This document shows positions 31,901-43,760 of a stretch of DNA of 64,000 bases, one piece after another (the first letter of the stretch is position 1; the number at the start of each line of letters is the position of its first letter). The stretch spans positions 158,442,758 through 158,506,757 of the forward strand of contig OZ018324.1 of the NCBI GenBank assembly GCA_963969495.1, given 5' to 3'. The DNA comes from Ceratothoa steindachneri. Its lineage: Eukaryota; Arthropoda; Malacostraca; Isopoda; Cymothoidae. Made by a program: the position numbers and the translations under genes. The notes under the pieces were generated by a model. That model was not told where the DNA came from, ran no database searches, and was given only the letters and a program-made list of their open reading frames with translations.

Positions 31901-34530
31901 AATTTCAAATATAATAGTACTGTTGTTAAGGACCCTATGGAGAAACAGAAAACTGCAAGTCTGTGCTATTGGAAGCAGACAAGGGACAATGTGTCATCTG
32001 TACACATATAGTAGAAAATGTAGTTTGAAACCATGTTCAGAAGTGACAGTTCACCATATAGAACTATGATTCCTTCAAACACAAATAGGAGATTCAAGAA
32101 GAGGAGCATTTAAAAATTATGTTGAGCAGATACGAAAGTTTCTGGAAACAGTGCTGTAATCTATTTGGAAGTCACAAGATCACTTAGGTCAGTTGACAGT
32201 GTAACTGCTCAACTCTTAAAAGAAATGACTGGTAAAGACATTAAGCCTGGACAGAAGCTCTTCCTTAGTTGCAGAAATAAGAAATCTTTTGAAATTGAAA
32301 GAATGGGTTCAACCTCACCAAGTAATTATGATAAACCCTCAGAAGTTCAACAGCAGAAGCTTGCCACACTCCGTGAGTAGGAGAGATTTACCTGCATATA
32401 CCAGAATGGAATTATTGGAAGCTGTTCATCAAAAAGTGGCATTAGCTAGTGGGTCATCTGTCAAGGGGAAACAAGTTCTTGCAAGCAAAGATGCATGAAT
32501 TGCAAAACTACCCATAGTAAATAAGGGTAGGAAAGTTAATTCTGATTCCAGTACCTGGAAGTTGGAGTAGGTATAGAAAAAAAAAAATGGAAGAAGAATT
32601 TAGTGTATCAATTAAAAAATTGAAAAAAAGTTCTAGCAACACCATAAACAAAGAAGTAAGGTCAATTCCAGACAAAGTGATGGAAAATTCAGAGGTTTTA
32701 TGAATGTGTCCTAGAAAGATGGCACAGGTCATTTAATATGAACTCAACCGAAGTCTGGAAATCGCCTATGTTTACTGACTCAGATTTAGCTGAAAAGATT
32801 TGTGCTGGTACTTCTACATAGATAATTAACATGTGCCAAATTCGAGGCCAAAACTCCAAAGGGTTTCTGTGCTGCAGCTCTTAAAACAAAAGGGTCGCAT
32901 CCAATTTTTGACACTACAAAATTGTGCGTGTTCCTGTGCACCTACTTTTGGATGTCAATATCCTCGGAATGGAATAAGATCTCTGTCTGAAATTTGCTAT
33001 ACTACTGTATGTAATTTGCACTTGGGCTTTCAGGATGTCATCAGAAAGGGCCTATCTCTTCTATTGACCTCCAAATTAGTGATATTTTTCATGGGCCAAC
33101 TGTCATGCTAGAATGATTCCCCACAGGCTATTGAATCTGTATTCCTTTTATTTGAGGACTTGACTATCTGCAGCAGGTTTCATGACTATACCAAAGTTTT
33201 AATTTACAAGTAAGAAGGCTCAAAAAATGTAATTTTAGACCAATAACTTACTGACAAATTCACTGTGTGGGCAATTACCCACCGTGACCAATTTTTCCTA
33301 CATATAATTTTATGAAATATAGATGTTTTTCTCCCAAGGATAGCTTTATATCAAACTAAATATGTATACACACTTCCTGTAGCCTATTAACAGTACTAGT
33401 CTATATAGAATGAGTGCAAATATTTCCTATGATACTGTTACTTGAATTGCAGGCTTCATTATCTTAACTTTGACTGCTTTTGCTTATACTACATCAGCTT
33501 ACCAGGTATTGCATCATCTTTGGGGATTTTAGTAGTGTATCATTCAGGGCTATTAAAAAAACAAGAACCCTCATTTACTAAGTAGATGTGCAAAATTGGT
33601 ATTTCTCTGAGTGATGAATTCCACAAGAGAACATACTGCAGAAAGTCTGGTTTCCTTAAAATAAGGTACAAGGGTTCCACTGGAACAACTCACAAGCAAC
33701 ACTTCATCCATTTGTGATTTATTACAAATCAGCCTGTAAACTTCAGCATTCCACAATTTGGGTGATATCAGATTGTCTTAAGTACGATACCACAATTATT
33801 CATCACATCTGTGGTGACATATATCAAACATGAATTTCCACTCATCAGAAAACTCCTTTACTTCAGTGATGGAGCAGCGAGTCAGTATAAAAACTATAAA
33901 CAAATTTCCAACCTCAGCAATCATCACAAAGACTATGGCCTTAATGCTTCAGATGGAATTTTTTTGCAATGTCGCATGGTAAGAGTGCATGCGATGGCAT
34001 TGGTGGAACTGTCAAATGTTTGGTTGGACGACCAAGCATTTAGACAACTATGGTAGGACACATTCTTACTGCTTCTCAAATGTATGACTGGTGCTGTGAA
34101 AATATTCCAGGGTTAACTTTTTCTATGTGGTGGATATCAACCAAAATGAGAAAAACTTCAACTTGCCTGCACAATTTGAAAATGCATGCAAGGTAATTGG
34201 TATAAGGTCCCACCATTGCTTCATCCCAATTTCGACCACATCTTTAAAAATGAAAGGGCATCTGCTGATAATCATTTTGATGTAGGTAAAAAGCAACAAG
34301 TTGCTGTTGTCAATGATGCTGAATTACACCCCAGAAAGTATGTTTCATGCATTTATGACAAGGATTTGTTTGTGTGTCAACTTCATGAAGCAGGAGAAGA
34401 CTAGACTTCTCTCATGGCCTCCCTCTTTTCGTCAGAATGCCTGCCGGGTGCCATTCCAGAACATTATATGCTTTAGGTCTGGACCAAAGCTGAAGAAGAA
34501 GCTGCCATCATTTGGGCTATGAACTCAAAT
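31900..34530 (+). pseudogene. Transposase-like relic with FSDGAASQYKN motif
   Basis: Plus-strand coding scraps in several frames: VTAQLLKEMTGKDIKPGQKL with FLSCRNK (32200-32285), then YFSDGAASQYKN (about 33862-33900), a frame change to FFAMSHGKSACDGIGGTVK, LVGRPSI, LTASQMYDWCCENIPGLTF (33960-34125). The acidic SDG and following conserved blocks resemble a family of repeat-encoded animal proteins with a DDE/RNase H-like look. I cannot name the family. Copies are expected elsewhere in the genome. It is broken by stops and frameshifts. Long inverted arms at 32735-33350 and 34645-35305 surround the best-conserved part. Confidence 0.45.
32735..33350 (+). repeat. Left arm of a long imperfect inverted repeat
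   Basis: Aligns by eye with the reverse complement of 34645-35305 through several shared blocks: AACATGTGCCAAATTC, ACTATACCAAAGTTTTAATT, ACAGGCTATTGA and TAATTTTATGAAAT. Identity is roughly 70-75% by eye, not computed. The arms are separated by about 1.3 kb. Confidence 0.75.
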
Positions 34531-34644
34531 AATTTCATGCCACATGTTTGGTTAGTACTTGCTAAATTGTGGATACCATCAAATTTCTGTGGTTGAAGCA
34601 GAAATACTTTACATTACCTGCATTTTTGACAATAACTGTAATTT

Positions 34645-35305
34645 AACATAGCTGTCATGGGGAGAAAAATGTCTACATTTCATAAAATTATTTACATATA
34701 AAGGAGGTGAGAAACCAAGCTGTATTTTTTATCAAATGATTGACATATGTACCATTATGTAAAAATGCAATTATGGAGTAAAATTGCATTTTTAGAGCAC
34801 CTTTATTTTTAAATTAAAACTTTGGTATAGTTAAGAAACCTTCTGAAGATAGTCATGTCCTCAACAAAAAGGAATCCAGCCTCAATAGCCTGTTGTGAAT
34901 TATTATAGCATGACAGTTTCCCCCCAAATTGAAATTTTCCTTTTTGCACATAACATGATCACTAATTTACCCATCAATAAATCAGAAACTAAAAAAAGAT
35001 GGGCCTTTTCTGTAGACAGATCCTGAAATCCTGGGTGCAAATTACCTGGTATATCAAATTCCAGGCAGACATCTTCTTCCATTCCAGAGATATTGGCATC
35101 CAAAGTTGGGTGCTCAGGAGCATGCGCAATTCAGCATCGTCAAAAATGGGTGAAGATACTCTTCTTCTTTTTTGAAGAGCCATAGCTAGAAACCCATTGG
35201 AATTTGGCACATGTTCATTATATATGTAGAGGTACCAGTCTAATTTTTTTACACAAAATCTGAGTCAGTTACCATGGTACCTCTGGTTGAGTTCATATGG
35301 AATGA
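34645..35305 (-). repeat. Right arm of the long imperfect inverted repeat
   Basis: Partner of 32735-33350. A minus-strand frame (34989-35210) here reads LAMALQKRRRVSSPIFDDAE; its counterpart in the left arm is decayed. The arms may therefore be two opposed copies of one coding sequence. Confidence 0.75.
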
Positions 35306-35429
35306 TACACATCAGTCAAAATTGATGGAGAAAAGGTTCAGAAGCAAACAAGTACTCAATGGTCCAGAACTCCAGGTTCTGTCAACTCTCCAAAGTGATG
35401 TGTAACAGTTGGTGCTGCTGATATACACA

Positions 35430-36430
35430 GTTTTGTGTATATACAATTTTTGAATGCGCAGAAATAAGCCCATAGAAAAATGAAGCATTTATACAGATGA
35501 GGAAAATCTGGTAAAATAGTTGCCTTTGGAAGACTTCATTGCAGAATTGACTTAAAAGATGCTTTTCCTGTGGTCATCACTATATCTCAAAACACCAAAG
35601 TAATCATCTGAAGTCATTGAAACAACAAATCATAGATGAAATTATTCTGACAAAAATCAATTGTTCCCCCCCCCCCCATGCATGAATACAACATATATCC
35701 CCATATCATACTCCAAGCCCTCCCCCCCCTCTCCTCCACAACTAAATCAAGTTACTGTCATGGTTTCTTGAAAACTGGAGGGGATGATCTGGATAACTTT
35801 GTCTTCTCAACCTCAACAACACATCTCAACAGAATGCTATCCAGGTATAATATGAGCCAGTAACATGTTCGAGTTTTGTTTAAACCTCCCCCCCCAAAAA
35901 AAAACCCCTCCAGTCTTTGGCAATCAACCTTCATCACTGAAGGTAAATTATTGGGAGTACCTGTCATTGAGAATTCTTCTGGCATAGCTCAGGCTGAGGC
36001 TTCAATTGATTTACTGGCGATATTTAGGAACTTACGGATAAGGTTACTGTCCTTATTTTTGACACTACACCCAGTAACAGAGCTGCCAAACTGATAGAGA
36101 AAATGGAAGTACTAGTAGGAACAGTTTGGAAAGGTGAATGTACCAAATGATCCCTGGTTTGAGCATCTTAAGGTTGTTTGGATGGACTTGTCCAAGGAAA
36201 ACCAAAATATGCTGGCTATCCACAGCAAATGGCTCAAAGAAAAGAACGGTGAAGAAATACTCCAAGACAGTCTAGCAGTAGAAAGGCTTCCAAGAGCCAC
36301 CTTTAGGCAAATGGCTGAACTGACGGGCATTGTTCTTGGAAGAATGCCTCAGAGGTATTCACTGGAGTTGACCAGGTATTCATCGGGCCACGTTAGGAAA
36401 GCCTGCACCATTTTTGCAGATACGTAAAGC
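35430..36430 (+). pseudogene. Second uncharacterised repeat-encoded relic (SSGIAQAEASIDLL / LIFDTTPSNTGRAAKL)
   Basis: Plus-strand scraps: GKLLGVPVIENSSGIAQAEA then SIDLLAIF (about 35942-36030), a frame change to LIFDTTPSNTGRAAKLIEKM (about 36053-36110), and an open 97-codon frame at 36134-36427 with PWFEHLKVVWMDLSKENQ and LPRATFRQMAELTGIVLG, then SSGHVRKACTIFAD. I recall similar uncharacterised proteins from repeat-rich invertebrate genomes, but cannot name a function. Whether it belongs with the relic at 31900-34530 is unclear. Confidence 0.45.
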
Positions 36431-36978
36431 ATTCACAAACAGAAGACATCTCATAAGTCTAATGGTATATTAATAGTATTATGCTACAAAATCAAAGGTT
36501 CTAAAAATAATATTTCCCTTAGGGCGGTATGTTTCAAATTTGTGAAGTGCTATATATTTTTTATAAGCTATAAGATTTATTATTTAATTTATTTGTAATT
36601 TAATACTTTCACATTTATTTAACTCAGTTCTTAATGTTACAATGTATTTTCATGATCTCTGCAATGTGAGTGAAGACAATGCTGAAAATTAGGTATTGAT
36701 ATCAGGACAAACTATGCCAAAGTTGCTGGAAGGACCTTGCAAGAGTTGTGGATCATATACATGCTGATTACCAAACTGATGAAGTTTCCTATGATGTGAT
36801 GGTTCCCAACTATCAGAAATGCTTCAAGAGGATTTGAGTGCCATTGCAGCCATGTCAGGCCGTTCTATCAGGTATGTAAGCCCTAAGGACAAGGCATCCT
36901 ACATCCTGAGCAAGGTCAAGAAAAAGCCCCATCACAGGAAAATTATCACCTGATGTATGTCCAGACTGGGACATTGAC
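36431..36978 (+). other. Coding-like remnant used as target by the hAT element
   Basis: Before the hAT insertion the plus strand reads LSAIAAMSGRSIRYVSPKDK, ASYILSKVKKKPHHRKIIT, then CPDWDI. After the element (39671) it resumes as GTYTGNCKKCKDNLFDLLVE with KWYHRKKIQMLILVPDRWN when one target copy is removed. Zinc-binding CxxC pairs are possible. Family not recognised. Confidence 0.4.
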
Positions 36979-39670
36979 TAGGGATGCACCGATTAATCTG
37001 CTGATAATTGGTAATCAGCCTTATCGGCCACTTCACTGATTAATCGATAATCAGCTTTTTGGCTGATTAGTTACTTGTCCCTCTCCTATTCACTTTGAAC
37101 CATTTCATCACTGCCAAGTGAATCATCAGATAGCTTTGACACAGTCATACAGTACCACCAATTTAACTTATTAGTTGTTAAGTGTCTGGCTGCTATTAGG
37201 GCTTTTTGCCTTTTTTACTTTATTAAATGAAATCGTTACATTTTTGATCTTTGAAATGAATATAATTATGTAACTAACAACAACTAGCATCTAAGAAAAT
37301 ACAGAAAAGTTTTAACAATAACTAGCAACTAGGAAAATTTTGAAATGAATGTAATTATGTAACTAATCATCAGTATTTAAAGTTGAATACTCTCAAGTTG
37401 TAATGTAGAAACATTAGTGTTTCACCATTTTCAGGACACAGCCTATTCCTCATAGGTTCATACATATTACCACCTGTACTAAAGAGCCTTTCACTCTCCA
37501 CGGATGAAAGTGGTGCACTTAAATATTTTAAAGCCAGTTTGCTCAACAGCGGTAAGGTCTCCTGTGTCTTTTTCCACCACTGAAATGGGTCATCACTTCT
37601 TCTGATTAGTGTTAAATATTGATTGAGTTCTTTTGTGCACTTAAAAATAAGAGGTTTATTCCTCTTGAGTTTAGGTTGTGCTTCATGCATTTCTGTTTTA
37701 CTTGCAACCTCTAGGTTTAACTCAGCCTCTAAGTCTGGATTTATTACTATAGGCTTACTTGCATTAGTTGCGTCTAATTCATCAAACAGGCTTGAAAGCG
37801 AAACAGTTTTAGTCACACTTTGAGGCTGAGCATCTTGATCCTCAGTAGAGCTTGAAGAAGTATATCCTACTTGATTATCATCAGTAGAATGTGTCTTAGA
37901 TTCTTTGTGCTCTACAATATCTAGAACCCATTTCTTAATAGTGTTTTCCATGTCACTCTTTTGAAATTTCAATTTGAATCTTGGATCCAGGAAAGTAGAC
38001 CAGCATAGGGATTTTTCATTTAGATATGATGATAATCTTGTTTCAATTGATTCATTCAATTGTTCAACAGTTGAAAGGATTCCACTAAAGTCAGAATTAT
38101 ATTGGACAGCTTTTGACAGAAATAACCTGTGAGCTAATATTGTAGGTATTATCATTGATATGGTTGATGTTCTGTTACTTGCTCCTTTTGTGATGTCTTC
38201 AAATGGACTTAGTAGCTGGACAACTTTTTCAACAATTTCCCATTGGTAAGTTGTTAAGGTTGGAATCTTATTATCTACAGCATACATTACAAGGGCTTTT
38301 TGTTGTTCTAAATTCCTTTTCAGCATATAATATGTTGAATTCCAATGTGTGGTCACATCTTGAATCAGTTTGTTTCTCTAAATTAAGCTGCTCCTGTATT
38401 TCAGTTAATTTGCTAATTGCTAATGGAGAACGATTAAAATGAGCGACTATATCTCTGTTAGTTGTAATGATTGTCTTTACAGCCTGTTGGGAAAATATTG
38501 AGTCATTTATTTTGAGTTGCAATGTGTGTATGAAACATGATTGTTACTCTAAACCACATTCCCGACGCCAGCAACCATATTTGCACCCGAATCCCGTAGT
38601 ACTAGAAAAACTTTGTTGGACATATTATACTCATCCAGAACATAGTGCAATTGTTCACTTATTCTTTCACCTGTGTGTGCACCGGGGAATGGACAACTCT
38701 AAGCGCAGCTCTGCACTGTTCAATGTCATTTGAAAGCCAATGACCCGTCAGACTCAGAAATGGAGCATTACTTGTAGTAGCTGTGCAAATGTCTGTAATC
38801 AAAGAAATGCTGCTCATTTCATCAAGAGAAGTTTTGATGTTTGTTTTTACTTTTGTAAATATATCTGGAATTATTTTTTCAGTGAAATACTTTCTTGATG
38901 GAATTCTATAATTTGGACACAGTTTTGCAATAAGCCTATTGTTAGAGAATATGGTTGAATTTCAACAGCTATCATTTCTCCTATCAAATAATGGATCTCT
39001 TGTAACCTGTGGTCATTAATATCCCCAATTTTCTTCTTTTCAAACATTGATTCTATAGTAGTTTGGGATTTCGCTGGAGGCTCATAGTTGCTGCCACTTG
39101 TTCCTGGAGTGCCTGTCCATGAACATTCATCATGTTCAGCTTTTGCTTCTTCTGGATGAAATTTTTAAGATGGTTCAACATATTACTCATTGTAAAAGTT
39201 TTTCCTGATTTGCCACCTCTTGATATCGTGGTTTGACATAACTTACAGATTTATTTTGATCCTTAGGATTGACATCAAAATACTTCCAGCAATAACTGGT
39301 TGCCATAATGGTTGTTTTAAACTTGTAATTTAACTAATTTTTGACATGTTTAAATTATAGATAGTGATGTCTGAGGCTCTGAGGACAAACTAGTTAGTGA
39401 GTACATCAAATATCTATAGCTGTAGAGATTATAGTCTGGACTCCAGAATGGACTCTGGCTCTTAACACCATAAAATATGCATCATCTGACAAATAAATAT
39501 AAATAAAATTTGACAACAAAAAAATCCCTAACATAACTAGTTAAGTAATAGCAGCCTATCTAATAATAGTATGCCTAGTGAAAAAAAAGCAAGTATGTGG
39601 CTACATGACGTGCGTAGTTAATCGGCCGATTAATCGTTAATCAGCCAATTTGCTTATCAGTGCATCCCTA
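36979..39670 (-). mobile_element. hAT transposon (BED type), 2.69 kb, both ends present
   Basis: Both ends read TAGGGATGCAC inward (36979 rightward; 39670 leftward on the minus strand). Flanking octamers ACATTGAC (36971-36978) and ATATTGGC (39671-39678) agree at 6 of 8 positions, the differences being transitions, consistent with an aged 8-bp duplication. Subterminal regions are packed with ATTAATCG/CGATTAAT motifs, including the palindrome TTAATCGGCCGATTAA at 39618-39633. It carries a broken transposase gene on the minus strand and interrupts a coding-like sequence. Confidence 0.85.
37370..39310 (-). pseudogene. hAT transposase with BED zinc finger, frameshifted
   Basis: Minus-strand reading. 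An N-terminal BED finger (39310-39170) shows YCWKYFDVNPKDQNKS, then in a shifted frame CKLCQTTISRGG and MSNMLNHLKNF, giving the Cys-x2-Cys and a damaged His pair. The middle reads LKINDSIFSQQAVKTI and LTEIQEQLNLEKQTDSR (38522-38330). After a frameshift a 328-codon open frame (38356-37370) begins TTHWNSTYYMLKRNLEQQKA and ends with the dimerisation domain LSAPLSSVESERLFSTGG and MRNRLCPENGETLMFL. It would cut and paste DNA at the element ends. At least three frameshifts block full-length protein, although the C-terminal 328 codons stay open. Confidence 0.85.
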
Positions 39671-39678
39671 ATATTGGC

Positions 39679-40450
39679 ACATATACAGGTAATTGTAAGA
39701 AATGCAAAGACTGATAATTTGTTTGACTTATTGGTGGAGAAATGGTATCATAGAAAGAAAATTCAAATGTTAATCTTAGTGCCAGATAGATGGAATAAAC
39801 AGACAACTTAAAAGCATTTGGTAAGACAAGCCAGTAAGAAGGGGTGGGTAGGGGGATCTTGGCTGAGCCAGTAAGAATTTGACCATACCACAAAATTCAA
39901 TTGTGGAAATATTCTGTGAGTTGCATCCTAAGTGATGTGTAGCTGTGACTCCCAGAGATAGTGTTTTTTCAGTACCACCAAAATGCGCAATTGCTAGTTG
40001 TGGCATCACTACTTAATGTCAGTTATCATGAAGTGCTGTCTAAATATGTCTCTAATGTACAAAGTAGTAACCATGCTACATGGATATGAAGTATGTCCTG
40101 AAAAAAGGCATCACAAAAGTACCTCAATCATCAGAGTTTAATGCATGTGATATTAAATATAAACAGTGGGTGCACACTAATAGAACAATGCTTGTATCAC
40201 TTGAAGCTACTGCAGAAGATTTCATTTATATATGTGAATCATTCTATGTGCTTTCATAGCACCACTATTGCAAAAGTGTTATCTGAGGCTTTGAATGCAT
40301 TTAAAGAAAAATGGGTAAATGAAGCCATCATATTTGATTTTGCTTATCATACAGGATGCTGTGTAGGGGCATCAATGAGATAATTCCCAAGCTACATTGC
40401 ATCACTTTGTAGTTTATAGGTTAGACTCCTCAACTTGATGTAAAATCAAA
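39679..40450. other. Continuation of the coding-like remnant, then no gene
   Basis: To about 39810 it continues the remnant interrupted by the hAT element. From there to 40450 only short frames without motifs. Confidence 0.35.
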
Positions 40451-40639
40451 CTTTGAGGATCTGACCAAAGATATATCTCAGCTGCCATGTTGATGATCAT
40501 GGTCTATTTACTAATGCCATTTCTTTGCTACTCCCAAGGAAAGAGTAGTCAGAACAAACCTTTAGGCTAATGTTACCTACCAAATTCTATCATCACATGA
40601 TATGTACAATTGAGCAAGATGCCGCAGGAATGATCAATC

Positions 40640-43600
40640 TCAGGGGTCAGGTCCTTGTCAACCTGATCAATGAGTTGGAGATAGGTGTCTTAAATGTTGA
40701 GTAGTTTATGCATCGGCGTCTGAGAACCACTTTATTTTCCTACCTTGATCTATACTTGTTCTCTCTGGGTGCACAGCCTCATTCTGAGTGAGGTGGTCGA
40801 TGACCTCCATTCAAATATCATTTTCTGGAACCCTGCCACCTGAAGGTGGCAAGGTTCCAGGGAGTGTGTGTTATTTCAAGAAATGGCTGATTTCTCTTTT
40901 CTGCCTCAGTTACAGAGTTTAGGTTGATAGATGAGTCTTTTGGGTTCTCCAGCAACATTGCCATGGGCCTAACTACTATTATGAACATCTTTCCATTTGG
41001 CATACCACCCTTTTCCTTGGTAGTCTGGTGATTGCGAGATAGCTCTCAGACAAGCGTGATGCCTACATGCACTATAAGCACCACCCATTGATTTCACTTA
41101 ATGAATTTTGTCAAGCTAGGGCTAGGTTACAGTATGTTTCAAAGCTGTATGCCACTCTTCTTAGTGGGCATGTGTGTCTTCACTTAGAGGGAAGTCCCCC
41201 TCTTACAGAGAGGTGAAAGTGAGTCAAAAGGATTCCGAGCAAGTTCTCGCAGGACCACATGTCACTGATGATCACCCATGGCCATTATCTACTCATTAGC
41301 CAGGATGATGCTCTGCCAGCATTCATTGTAAGTCGTGATGACTGAGGGATGCTGACTGAATTTTACCTCCAGGGGCAGAGAACTCTTCATTTATGTTGGT
41401 AAATTGCATTACACACTTCATGCACACATACTGCCCTGTATGCCATGCTTTGACACCTAGTTGTGTGAGGTATGGCATTTCTGCTAAATTTGTTCAAGAT
41501 TCCTGGCAAATGGCTACTGGAGAGAAATCACTCCACCCTACTGTTTTCCACCTACTTTCTCTAACTTGTGCAAGTTGGAGAAATGGGTAAATGTTAGATT
41601 AACCTTTTTTCTGAACAGCAGAGGCCACCTGTCCTCTGTCTGATGTGTCTTTCTACTAGGTCCACTCCACATCAGATTCTCTCCTCTCACTGGAGCACTA
41701 TAGCATTTGATTTGAAGGCCTGTGGAATCTTTTCTCTTATTATGGTGCAATTTTGTCTCTGCCAGATGCCTGAACAACTAAGTACTCAATTGGGTAGCTT
41801 GTGACATCTTTAGTCTTACGATATCCTTTGTTGTTGTCTTTTTAGAAGCATAAGCATTGTTTTTACCCTTCAAAAAATTACAATGTACAAACTTGCTAGA
41901 AAAAGAACAATGTCTGGAGTGTTTTACCAGTGGAGTGGATTTTTGGAGGGATTTGCAAGGAAACATGCGAGTGTTTCATATATTTAGTTCCTGATAGATC
42001 GGCAGAAACATTATTATCTATAATTAAAGAATGTGTATTGCCTGGCATGACTATTATATCCAATAAGCGGTGTGCATAAAATGGAATTAAAGATTGAGAA
42101 GCATGTGCCCTCGCAAACAAAATAGTTGCTTTGGGCCAAGGTGAAAAATGAGGAATAAAAAAAGGGTGGTTTTTATGGCAGCAACAAAATAAAGAAGAGA
42201 AAGGCAGTTCAGCCATCTGGTTGATATGAAATTGCGCCATAATAAGAGAAAAGATCTTGCCTGTGTACTGAATCATGGGGACCCTCTACTTGATTGGTAT
42301 GAGGGGGACACTTACCAATCTTTATTTCTGGATTTTCGGCAAGATCATCAATTCTACATACAGTGGGAGGATCCCTCTCCAGCCCAATGGAGCAGGAGGA
42401 GGGTGTCACACATGGAAATTTCTCCAGTGTGCACACTTGTTCTGAGCATCAACAGTATCATCTCGGTGGTGCCGCAAAATGTTCTCAGTACACACTATAT
42501 GGATGACCTTTTGATCTCTTGTTATGGCCCAGATGCCAAATCTGGAGCGTCCACTTCAACAGGCATTGAACTGCTTCTTGCGCTATGCTGAACCACACAG
42601 TTTTCATTTTTTTCTGGCCAAGACTAAGGTGGTACAGTTCTGCCACCATCCATGGCTCCACAAGGACCACCAAGACTTGTTCCTAAATGGGATTTGCCTG
42701 GAAGTGGTGGTTTTGCACCATTTCCTTGGTCTTTTTTTTGACTGACACCTCACCTGGAAGAAAGTGCCATGGACAGTGTTCATTCTGTAATGTTCAGCAC
42801 TTGGTGAGCTGATAGGGCTACTGTTTTACTTTTCTACCAATCCTTTTATTTGTTGAAGCTCGACTCTGGATGCGAGTCTTGCACATCCACTGCCGAGTGT
42901 GTATTACACAAGGTGTATTCGATCCACTACCTGGTGAGATGTGCCTTCTGCTCTTCCCTCATTAGAGCCTACTTGTTGATGCTGCAGAGATATATGTGGG
43001 CCCAGGGTATCCCTCAATTGCAAATGGCTCTTACTCCATCCACTTCTGATCTTGACAGTGCCTATGCTGCTGAGAGATGGCAGTCATACCTTAAACCCTT
43101 TGACTTTAGGGCTAGGAAAATCTGAGAGCTTGGTGTAGGTCTCAGGCTGGTGGTAGCTCTAGTCCTAAAGCTTTCATGGACACACTGAATCTGTGTTAGT
43201 GTATATACATATGGCTCCAAGTCCCAGCAGGGCATCAGCTGCCACATTGAATCCCCTCTATTTTAAGTCAGCAGGTCTTCATGACCAAGCTGGTTACAAT
43301 AAACCGCTTAATATGAGAGATAACGCATAGTTCCCCATTTGGAAAGTGCATTGTAATTTCTAGCGCCTCACAAAATGCTTTGATTTCTTTTGGTGAATTG
43401 GAATCTGCATATCCCCTGGTTTGTATTATCTATGGTGTCACAGTTGCTGTGACCCACCCTGGTGGATGTTAAGATTATATTGTGCTGTGTTCCTGGATAT
43501 TTGGGAATTGTAGGACTGATCAACTGGGCCAGTGTTTCGTTCTTCCTCTCACACACTATATGGCAGGAATCAGGGCTGCCTGATCCAATGGACCTACTTT

Positions 43601-43760
43601 TGCCAATGCTGTGATGGCTTTAGGTTGCTTTCTGCTCTCTGAATTGGGTACACTGGTAGGATGGAGTGCTTCCCTTCAACTTCCTGCAATGACTGTCTTG
43701 TCACTTGGACTGCTTGGCACATTCTTGAATATCTGTGTGTTTCAAAAGATCAAGTGCATA
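40640..43760 (+). pseudogene. RNase H-bearing LINE ORF2 relic (I/Nimb-like), copy C
   Basis: Plus-strand relic of the same family as copies at 52385-55038 and 55365-60364, but more decayed. Blocks: EVVDDLHSN near 40793 (end of endonuclease/linker); DDALPAFIVSRDD (41307-41345); RT start FFLNSRGHLSSV (41603-41640); after a nested TIR element, RT palm with THYMDDLLISC (YMDD intact at 42496-42507); FFLAKTKVVQFCHHPW and DLFLNGICLEVVVLHHFLGL; then a worn RNase H (VYTYGSKSQQG at about 43200, CVPGYLGIVG near 43490). Stops are scattered throughout. It is the oldest looking of the three copies by stop density. Confidence 0.65.
41725..42257. mobile_element. Non-autonomous TIR element (about 533 bp) nested in LINE copy C
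   Basis: The left end begins GAATCTTTTCTCTTATTATG and the right end, reverse-complemented, AGATCTTTTCTCTTATTATG. Similarity continues through GCAATTT, CCAGATG and CTGAAC, for about 50 bp. Flanking octamers are GGCCTGTG (41717-41724) and TGCCTGTG (42258-42265), 7 of 8 matching. Comparison with LINE copy B shows the LINE reading breaks at the left end and resumes just beyond the right end, confirming an insertion. No transposase inside. Superfamily unresolved. Confidence 0.75.
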
